From positions 10,001-74,000 of the forward strand of contig JACYXH010000859.1 in the NCBI GenBank assembly GCA_026745465.1: a stretch of DNA of 64,000 bases. Reading direction: 5' to 3'. The notes under the pieces were generated by a model that was not told where the DNA came from, did not search any database, and saw only the letters and a list, made by a program, of their open reading frames with translations. Below are positions 58,184 through 64,000 of this stretch, one piece after another. A program made the translations under genes and the position numbers. This stretch comes from Lota lota (lineage: Eukaryota > Chordata > Actinopteri > Gadiformes > Lotidae). Every line of letters begins with the position of its first letter. The stretch's first letter is position 1.

Positions 58184-58478
58184 GAACGATAGTTATGTTA
58201 TTATAACTCTAGTTCTATGATTGTAGGCGTAGCCGTCTAGGCTTCGCCTTATGGGCTTGTCCCGTGCGCGCACTCGCGTGCACTGAAAATTTTCAGCAAT
58301 GCACCAATCAACGTGGGCACAGCCCACACTTCCCACGGCACCGTGTATATAACGCGGCGCACAGCTGCGTTCGTCCTCCTAGCTATTTTTTCAGCATTTG
58401 GAGGGTACAGCAGGTGGGAAACTAGACGGCTACGCCTACAATCATAGAACTAGAGTTATAATAACATAACTATCGTTC
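58184..58478. repeat. 57-bp perfect inverted repeat (DIRS internal complementary region)
   Basis: 58,184-58,240 and 58,422-58,478 are exact reverse complements over 57 nt (from gaacgatagttatgtt to cgtagccgtctag). In DIRS elements an internal region complementary to the outer terminal sequence is thought to help circularise the replication intermediate. A ccgtctaggcttcgccttat block also recurs directly at about 58,231 and 58,499. Confidence 0.9.
58265..58403 (+). repeat. DIRS inverted terminal repeat, 3' side
   Basis: Matches the reverse complement of 63,869-64,000 almost perfectly from tgcgcgcactcgcgtgcact through cgcacagctgcgttcgtcct and on to cagcatttg. It contains a gtgtatataacgcg TATA-like motif. 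Confidence 0.93.
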
Positions 58479-59079
58479 TATTTCATGTAGGCTACGCCGT
58501 CTAGGCTTCGCCTTATGGGCTAAGGTGAAGCTGCGAGCGGAGCCCGATAAATGTACTCCTGCTGGACCCAAGTCACAAAAAAAAAATAAGGACGTAAGTC
58601 ACAGGGCACATCAGACTCAATAAGCCGAAGATGTGCGAAACACAACAGCTAAATAAGAAACCCCGAATTCTCTTAAAAACACGCAAAGCGATGATAAAGA
58701 GAATAGAGTGAGTCTGTAACTCTGACTCAACCCGTAATTCGATGAACACGAAAAGGGGGAATGCAGAGCAACAAGGCTTCTCCTACGTCCGCTACCATAG
58801 GGGCAGCGCTAGGAGGAAAATCAAGCTACCAATAGCAACGAGCAACAAGGCCCTTCCTACCTACGCTCAAAGAGGCGACAGGAGGAAACCTATTGTGCAA
58901 TGTTTAATAATAGAGGGCAGGATATAAAACGCCGGTTACGAACCGTAATCAGAGTAATAATAACCTGTCACTCCTGAGCTCAGTACCCACGCTGGAACAC
59001 CATCGGGTGACAGCGGAGAGAGAATGAAGCTGAGCGACATCACGAGCGTAACAGGCTCTGATGAACGATAAACCAATAT
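58479..59079 (-). other. DIRS 3' untranslated stretch
   Basis: About 600 bp between the recombinase stop and the internal complementary region. Short open frames exist but show no domain. Confidence 0.65.
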
Positions 59080-62000
59080 CTAATTCGTAGAGAGGGAGCC
59101 CGACTCCAACACAGAGTGGCCGAGCGAGCCCCTGGACATGTCTAACATGTAGAAACGAATAAATGGATCGGGGGAAGACCATGACGCAGCCGCGCAAATG
59201 TCTTCCACCGAAATGCCCCTGGATAGCGCCAATGAAGCGGCCATCCCTCGTGCAGAGTGAGCTCTAACACCCAGCGGTGGCGCTAAGCCCTGCCGAGAGT
59301 AGGCTAAGCAGACACCCTCACATATCCAGCGGGACAGACGCTGCTTAGAAAGAGCGCGACCCTTGGCAGCGTCGCTATAACACACAAACAACTGTTGTGT
59401 GGAGCGAAACTCAGCTGATCGTTTCACGTACATAGCCAATGCCCGAACCGGGCACAGGAGATGTAACTCCGCATCCGCTTCACTAGTATGAGGCGGGGGG
59501 TGAAAAGCCTTAAGCACAATATCCCTCGACCGAAAAGAACTGAAAATGTTCTTGGGGAGGAACGCGGGATTGGGTCTAAGTAGCGCGAAGGAGCTGTCCT
59601 CGTTTAATAACAAGCAGCTCGGGCTGACAGACAGCGCGGCTAACTCGCCGGCACGTTTGGCAGAAACCAAAGCCAATAAGAGCGCTGTTTTAAAGGAAAT
59701 GGCATCCAAAGGGGCTTGAGACAGAGGCTCGAAAGGGTCCTTGGATAAACCCCGCAACACGGTGGGAAGATCCCAGCGCGGTGTGAGCACACGAGAAACA
59801 GGTTTAACACGTCTAACCCCACGCAAGAATCTCTTGACCAGTGGGTGGCTGAAAACCGGTTTCCCGTCATATCCTGCGTGGCCAGCCGAAACGGCTGCCG
59901 CATAGACTTTGATGGTGGAGAAAGCCAAACCTTTCTCCAGTAAACACTGAAGGAACCCCAGCACGCTTCCCACCTCACAGCGAGATGGGATAACGTGGTT
60001 GAGGTCACACCACGTAGAGAAAGCGCCCCACTTCGCCGCGTAAAGGGAGGAAGTGGAAGGCGCGCGAGCACTCTGAATAGTGTTGATAACTGACGCTGGC
60101 AGACCTCTGCCTTGCAAAATCAACCTCTCAGAAGCCAAACCAACAACCGACCCGTCACATAGGGTGGGTGGTGCACCGTCCCGTGAGCCTGCGTCAGCGC
60201 GTCTGGTCTGATCGGTACCGGCCACGGCTCCGTGCAAGAGAGCGCCGCTAGCTCTGGGAACCACAGAGCTGAGCGGTTCTCCGGGGCCACTAGAATGAGG
60301 GACAATCCCTCCTGCCTGACCCGCTCTAGGAGAGGGTGGATTAGTTGAAGCGGCGGGAACGCATATAAGAGTTCCCGCGGCCACGGTGTGTGAGCCATCG
60401 CGTCCACCCCCAACGGGGAAAGATCCCGAGGGCTGAGAGAGAACCACAGATTGCAGTGGGTGTTCTCCCTGGACGCAAAAAGGTCCACCTGAGCCATCCC
60501 GAACCTCTGCCAGATCAGTCTGACAATGTCGGGATGTAACCGCCACTCGTCTCGGCGGGGACCGCCGCGAGACATGAGGTCCGCCCCAAAGTTCAGGGCA
60601 CCCGCGATATGCAGGGCTCTCAGGCTGAGCAGGTTCTGATGAGCCCACAGCCAGAGCTCGACTGCTGCTCGGTGGAGAGCAGCGGAGCGCACTCCCCCTT
60701 GTTTGTTTATGTATGCCGCCGCTGACACGCTGTCCGTTCGGATCAGAACGTGGCGGCCGCACACCAGGTGAGAGAAGTGTACAAGCACTTTCCTCACCGT
60801 GATGAGCTCCAGCACATTTATGTGTGGAGTGGGGAGAGTCGGCCACTCGCCTCCGACCGAGTGGGAAAGGCACGTTCCTCCCCAACCCGTCAACGAGGCG
60901 TCCGTGAAGACCACCACGTGAGACGTGACTCTGCCTAGGGGAACCCCTCTGAGAATAGCCGGGGAACTCCCCCAATATCTCAGGTCTGGAGACACCGAGC
61001 GAGGAACTGACAGTAGCCTGCGCTTGTGTCTCTTGGGGTCCAGTCTCTGGCGAGCAAACCACCGCTGTAGTCTGCGCATAAAGAGCAGACCCAGGGGCAC
61101 CACATGGTGAGCAGCTGCCATCAGTCCCAACAGGTGCATGACGGACAGTGCGGTCACTCTTCCGCGAGTGTGAAAACGGGAGAGCGCTAACAGGACAGCA
61201 TCTCGCCGAGGAGGCGAGAGCGTCGCTGTGAACGTGACGGAGTCTAGGCAAAGCCCCAAGTAGACTAGCCGGCGGCTGGGGAGCGGAGAGCTCTTTACCC
61301 AGTTGATGGCGAAACCCAACGCGGAGAGATGATTTATCACCGTCATGGTGTCTCTTCTCGCAGCTTCCTCTGAGTCGCTCAGAATCAGTAGGTCGTCGAG
61401 GTAAAAGAGAACTCTCTTTCCCTGACGCCTGAGCGGTCCCAGCGCTGCCTCTACACACTTTGAAAACGTGCGTGGGGCCAGAGAGTAACCGAACGGCAGG
61501 CACTGGTACTCGTACGCCACGCCCATAAAGGCGAAGCGGAGAAATTTCCTGTGAGCCTGGAGAATGGGGACGTGGAAGTACGCATCCTTGAGATCCAGGG
61601 ATGTGAACCAGTCGCCCTCTCTCACACACCGGAGCAACGCTCTGGTGGTGAGCATTCTGAAGTTCCTCGCGGCAACAAAATTGTTGAAGACGCGAAGATC
61701 CAGAATGGGTCTCATCTCCCCCGACTTCTTGGGAACCAGGAAGTAGCGGGAGTAAAACCCTAGGCGTGACTCGAGGGGGGGAACGACAGAGACAGCCCCC
61801 TTCCCCAAGAGACGGACCACCTCCGCTGCCAGAGCCGTGCTCGCGGCTGGATCCTGCAGCCTCGTCTCCACCAACCCCATAAAGGGTGGGGGACGGTGCT
61901 TGAACTGTATGGGGTGGCCCCACCTCAACGTGTTGTCCAACCACGCGGGTAAAACGCATCGCTCTCGCCAACGCGCATGGCGCTCGGTGAGAGGGCGAGC

Positions 62001-63846
62001 ATCCAGCTGAGGAACGTTGTCCAGGAATGCTCTGTATTCCTCGGCCCCTACCGCCTTCACACAGCGTGTGAACCAAGGGGGGCGTACCTCGAAAGGGAGG
62101 GGAGGGAGCCCCTGCGAGCGGGAAAACCGCTGCAGAGAGCGGACCCACAGCTTGCTCGCTCGCCGTGCCCACGGCTAACAGCTCCGACGTCTTCCCACAG
62201 TCATCAGACTGTAGAGCGGAGGTTGGGGGGGCAAAGTCGGGGTCTGGAAGATCGTAACACGAAGCCGCATAGACGGCCTCGTGCGACGAGTCTTCAACCC
62301 GCTCATGAAGCGCACGGGGACGCCGCATGGAAGCGGACGACCCCCTGGCTATACTACACTGCCTAGCCGCCGCCCCACAGCCACTAGGCTGAGAGGGAGG
62401 GAGAGGCTGAGGGGAACAGGAATGCACGACAGGCGCAAGGCGCGGTCGGCTTAAAGGGCACAGCTCCTTAAAGATGTACTGCCGTTCGGTCGAACGGGCT
62501 TTCAATTCTTTATTGGGGAAGGAAAAAGACGTAGGTCGGTCCCACGTGGGCGCCAACTTCCGTGCTTTCTGCCCCTTCGCTGCCTGGCGCTGCTGCGGCG
62601 TCGGCGTCGGCGCTGGAGGCGGCGGTGTGGCCCGTTGAGGACGTGGTCGACCCCGCTTCCTGCTGGCCCGACTGCTCCCGCTGGCCTGGTAGGAGGAGCC
62701 CGTGAGAATCGGCCCGAACCGGGAACGATTTTCACGGACGGACTGGAGGTGGGCGAGAACCTCCGCGAACCGAGGTCCAAAGAGTCCGTCCGCGGCCAAC
62801 GGACCCTGGATAAGGCCCGCCCTTTCTCTGTCAGGGACAGAGGAGAAGGACAGCCACATGGCTCGATGACCCATGGTCGCCCACGCCATCTGACGTCCGG
62901 CAGTAACCGCCACCGGCTGGCAAAGCTGGAGGACAGCGCCGGAGAATCTAGCGACCTTCTCCACGTCGCTCTGCCTGAACGAATCCTTGCCAACTGTCAT
63001 GGCCGACAGGGCAGAGGAAAGCAGGGCAATGTTGTTCACGGCCGCCGCTGCTTGTGAGGCGCAGACAAAGGATCTGTCCCACAAGGCAGCGAGCTGCTTG
63101 AGAAGCCGGTCGGGGGGCAGCGGCTTCTCGTTCGGACGCCATCCGGCGCCCGGACAGAGGAGCGCTGCCAGAGGAGGGTCCAGGCGAGGTATCCCCCTCG
63201 CCTGTGTGGCGGACCACCCCTCCACCCTGGTGAAATCGGTGAACGCCTTCACCGGGGCCTTAAGGGAGGACGGGTCCACAGCCGCCGCGGTAAGATACCG
63301 CTGAACGGGTGGGAACAGAGGGCATATAGTAGGCCGTCTGGTCGACGAAGGAGGCCTAAAATAGTCCCCCTGCATGTCGTCCAGTTCCGGGGAGGGCGGC
63401 GGAGGTGGCATGGCGATGCCCTTGATGGCCGCTGCCTCGCCCATGATATCGCCGAACAGGTCGGCGAAACGATGCGGCTTCTCCGGGGGCAAAACCCCTG
63501 AAGGCCTTGAGGAAGTCCCCGACGCGGAGTCCACGTCGAGGTCGTAGTCCTCGTCCTCCCCCGGTGTCGCCACGGCGTCGAAGATATCGACGGCGTCCGC
63601 GAGCTCCACCGACGGGGAAAAAAACAGGTGCCTCGAGAGGAGAACCTCTTGAGGTAGGGTGGTACAGGCGGCGCAGGAGCCGGAGCCTGAAAAGGCTGCC
63701 ATGGCGTGCTCCGCACCGAGGCAACGGAAACACATGACGTGCCCGTCGTCCGGAGCAAGGATCGCCGGGCAAGAGGAGCAGAGAGGCCCTGAAAAGGGCC
63801 GTACCTCCGCTGATGTCGCCACGCCGCTGCTGCATGAAGTCATCAT
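59080..63846 (-). CDS. DIRS gag-like to tyrosine recombinase frame (1,588 codons)
   Basis: One open frame runs from MMTSCSSGVATSAE to the stop at 59,080. The first ~430 residues are gag-like: a C-x2-C cluster (CSSCPAI...CFRCLGAEHA), acidic and proline-rich stretches, then conserved DIRS gag blocks (VERWSAT-like, WDRSFV, AWATMGHRAMWLSF). The last ~345 residues are the tyrosine recombinase, with AKRAGELAAL (catalytic Arg), VRAHSARG (His-x-x-Arg) and WSSPDPFIRFYM (Trp and nucleophile-type Tyr). The middle is an overlapping frame over the RT and has arginine/serine-rich composition, so it is probably not selected as protein. The known DIRS layout has the RT frame overlapping the recombinase frame. 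Confidence 0.85.
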   Translation of the reverse strand: MMTSCSSGVATSAEVRPFSGPLCSSCPAILAPDDGHVMCFRCLGAEHAMAAFSGSGSCAACTTLPQEVLLSRHLFFSPSVELADAVDIFDAVATPGEDEDYDLDVDSASGTSSRPSGVLPPEKPHRFADLFGDIMGEAAAIKGIAMPPPPPSPELDDMQGDYFRPPSSTRRPTICPLFPPVQRYLTAAAVDPSSLKAPVKAFTDFTRVEGWSATQARGIPRLDPPLAALLCPGAGWRPNEKPLPPDRLLKQLAALWDRSFVCASQAAAAVNNIALLSSALSAMTVGKDSFRQSDVEKVARFSGAVLQLCQPVAVTAGRQMAWATMGHRAMWLSFSSVPDRERAGLIQGPLAADGLFGPRFAEVLAHLQSVRENRSRFGPILTGSSYQASGSSRASRKRGRPRPQRATPPPPAPTPTPQQRQAAKGQKARKLAPTWDRPTSFSFPNKELKARSTERQYIFKELCPLSRPRLAPVVHSCSPQPLPPSQPSGCGAAARQCSIARGSSASMRRPRALHERVEDSSHEAVYAASCYDLPDPDFAPPTSALQSDDCGKTSELLAVGTASEQAVGPLSAAVFPLAGAPSPPFRGTPPLVHTLCEGGRGRGIQSIPGQRSSAGCSPSHRAPCALARAMRFTRVVGQHVEVGPPHTVQAPSPTLYGVGGDEAAGSSREHGSGSGGGPSLGEGGCLCRSPPRVTPRVLLPLLPGSQEVGGDETHSGSSRLQQFCCREELQNAHHQSVAPVCERGRLVHIPGSQGCVLPRPHSPGSQEISPLRLYGRGVRVPVPAVRLLSGPTHVFKVCRGSAGTAQASGKESSLLPRRPTDSERLRGSCEKRHHDGDKSSLRVGFRHQLGKELSAPQPPASLLGALPRLRHVHSDALASSARCCPVSALPFSHSRKSDRTVRHAPVGTDGSCSPCGAPGSALYAQTTAVVCSPETGPQETQAQATVSSSLGVSRPEILGEFPGYSQRGSPRQSHVSRGGLHGRLVDGLGRNVPFPLGRRRVADSPHSTHKCAGAHHGEESACTLLSPGVRPPRSDPNGQRVSGGIHKQTRGSALRCSPPSSSRALAVGSSEPAQPESPAYRGCPELWGGPHVSRRSPPRRVAVTSRHCQTDLAEVRDGSGGPFCVQGEHPLQSVVLSQPSGSFPVGGGRDGSHTVAAGTLICVPAASTNPPSPRAGQAGGIVPHSSGPGEPLSSVVPRASGALLHGAVAGTDQTRRADAGSRDGAPPTLCDGSVVGLASERLILQGRGLPASVINTIQSARAPSTSSLYAAKWGAFSTWCDLNHVIPSRCEVGSVLGFLQCLLEKGLAFSTIKVYAAAVSAGHAGYDGKPVFSHPLVKRFLRGVRRVKPVSRVLTPRWDLPTVLRGLSKDPFEPLSQAPLDAISFKTALLLALVSAKRAGELAALSVSPSCLLLNEDSSFALLRPNPAFLPKNIFSSFRSRDIVLKAFHPPPHTSEADAELHLLCPVRALAMYVKRSAEFRSTQQLFVCYSDAAKGRALSKQRLSRWICEGVCLAYSRQGLAPPLGVRAHSARGMAASLALSRGISVEDICAAASWSSPDPFIRFYMLDMSRGSLGHSVLESGSLSTN
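60120..62060 (-). CDS. DIRS reverse transcriptase / RNase H frame
   Basis: A 646-codon frame nested inside the gag-recombinase frame on the same strand. RT motifs are FLVPKKSGEMRPILDLRVFN, TSLDLKDAYFHVPI, CLPFGYSLAPRTF and the catalytic VLFYLDDLLIL. RNase H motifs are VVVFTDASLTGWGG, NVLELITVRK, IRTDSVSAAAYINKQGG and the late LNFGADLMSR. The C-terminal part (HPDIVRLIWQRFGMAQVDLF, WFPEL) matches the region conserved after RNase H in DIRS. This protein copies RNA to DNA. Translation may start from an upstream overlap. Confidence 0.9.
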   Translation of the reverse strand: MKAVGAEEYRAFLDNVPQLDARPLTERHARWRERCVLPAWLDNTLRWGHPIQFKHRPPPFMGLVETRLQDPAASTALAAEVVRLLGKGAVSVVPPLESRLGFYSRYFLVPKKSGEMRPILDLRVFNNFVAARNFRMLTTRALLRCVREGDWFTSLDLKDAYFHVPILQAHRKFLRFAFMGVAYEYQCLPFGYSLAPRTFSKCVEAALGPLRRQGKRVLFYLDDLLILSDSEEAARRDTMTVINHLSALGFAINWVKSSPLPSRRLVYLGLCLDSVTFTATLSPPRRDAVLLALSRFHTRGRVTALSVMHLLGLMAAAHHVVPLGLLFMRRLQRWFARQRLDPKRHKRRLLSVPRSVSPDLRYWGSSPAILRGVPLGRVTSHVVVFTDASLTGWGGTCLSHSVGGEWPTLPTPHINVLELITVRKVLVHFSHLVCGRHVLIRTDSVSAAAYINKQGGVRSAALHRAAVELWLWAHQNLLSLRALHIAGALNFGADLMSRGGPRRDEWRLHPDIVRLIWQRFGMAQVDLFASRENTHCNLWFSLSPRDLSPLGVDAMAHTPWPRELLYAFPPLQLIHPLLERVRQEGLSLILVAPENRSALWFPELAALSCTEPWPVPIRPDALTQAHGTVHHPPYVTGRLLVWLLRG

Positions 63847-63868
63847 GTTTAGTTAGTTTTGTTGGTAC

Positions 63869-64000
63869 AAATGCTGAAAGAAAAAAGAGGACGAACGCAG
63901 CTGTGCGCCGCGTTATATACACGGTGCCGTGGGAAGTGTGGGCTGTGCCCACGTTGATTGGTGCATTGCTGAAAAATTTCAGTGCACGCGAGTGCGCGCA
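63869..64000 (-). repeat. DIRS inverted terminal repeat, 5' side (truncated by window)
   Basis: Reverse complement of the repeat at 58,265-58,403. The outer end is cut by the window end. The TATA-like motif lies about 70 bases upstream of the gag-like start, so this is the likely promoter side. Confidence 0.92.

Larger units (their letters stand above)
58184..64000 (-). mobile_element. DIRS-type retrotransposon (5' end beyond window)
   Basis: A tyrosine-recombinase retrotransposon on the minus strand. From its 5' side (window end) come an inverted terminal repeat, a gag-like region, an RT/RNase H frame overlapping a recombinase frame, a 3' untranslated stretch, the internal complementary region and the second inverted terminal repeat. 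Terminal repeats match closely and the long reading frames are open, so it looks whole within the window and is probably young. DIRS elements integrate by recombinase, so no target-site duplication is expected. Confidence 0.93.

Noticed and set aside
59080-60118. Phage or bacterial integrase
   Set aside because: The tyrosine recombinase sits in a DIRS context with RT/RNase H, gag-like region and inverted termini.

Overview
The window looks like teleost fish genomic DNA. The evidence is a near-complete DIRS retrotransposon, a Penelope-like retroelement with a GIY-YIG domain, a PRY/SPRY exon of the type expanded in fish immune genes, an aspartyl aminopeptidase (dnpep) remnant with vertebrate-style GT-AG introns, and a very high density of CA, TA, GATA-like and CT microsatellites. 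The species cannot be read from the sequence. No complete host protein-coding gene is visible.

Layout. Positions 1-49,857 form one giant imperfect palindrome. The left arm (1-23,834) and right arm (about 29,930-49,857, inverted) match over nearly their whole length, at roughly 96-97% by eye in unique stretches. The spacer is about 6.1 kb. The left arm begins at the window edge, so the palindrome may extend further. The arms carry the same minisatellites, the same dispersed repeats and the same Penelope-like element at the same place, so these predate the duplication. They differ in minisatellite copy number and in separate tandem duplications and losses, which explains their unequal length (23.8 versus 19.9 kb). 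The arms also hold short exon-like blocks with good splice sites, present in both arms, that may be remnants of one or two host genes.

The spacer (23,835-29,929) holds a dead fragment of dnpep, an array of about ten tRNA-like units that flips orientation at a near-perfect 78-bp hairpin, long GA and CA microsatellites, and a seven-copy 88-bp minisatellite. An inverted seven-copy array of the same minisatellite lies just beyond the right arm at 53.25-53.87 kb. The two arrays therefore bracket the right arm, which suggests a tandem duplication later inverted by recombination between them.

Right of the palindrome (49.9-64 kb) are a possible short first coding exon on the minus strand, long TA/GT/CA tracts, a 41-bp minisatellite in two inverted arrays around an orphan PRY/SPRY exon, two related solo LTRs, and a DIRS element on the minus strand cut by the window end. 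It shows gag-like, RT/RNase H and tyrosine recombinase parts, inverted terminal repeats and an internal complementary region.

All similarities were judged by eye. Whether the palindrome is biological or an assembly artefact joining two haplotypes head to head cannot be settled from sequence alone.
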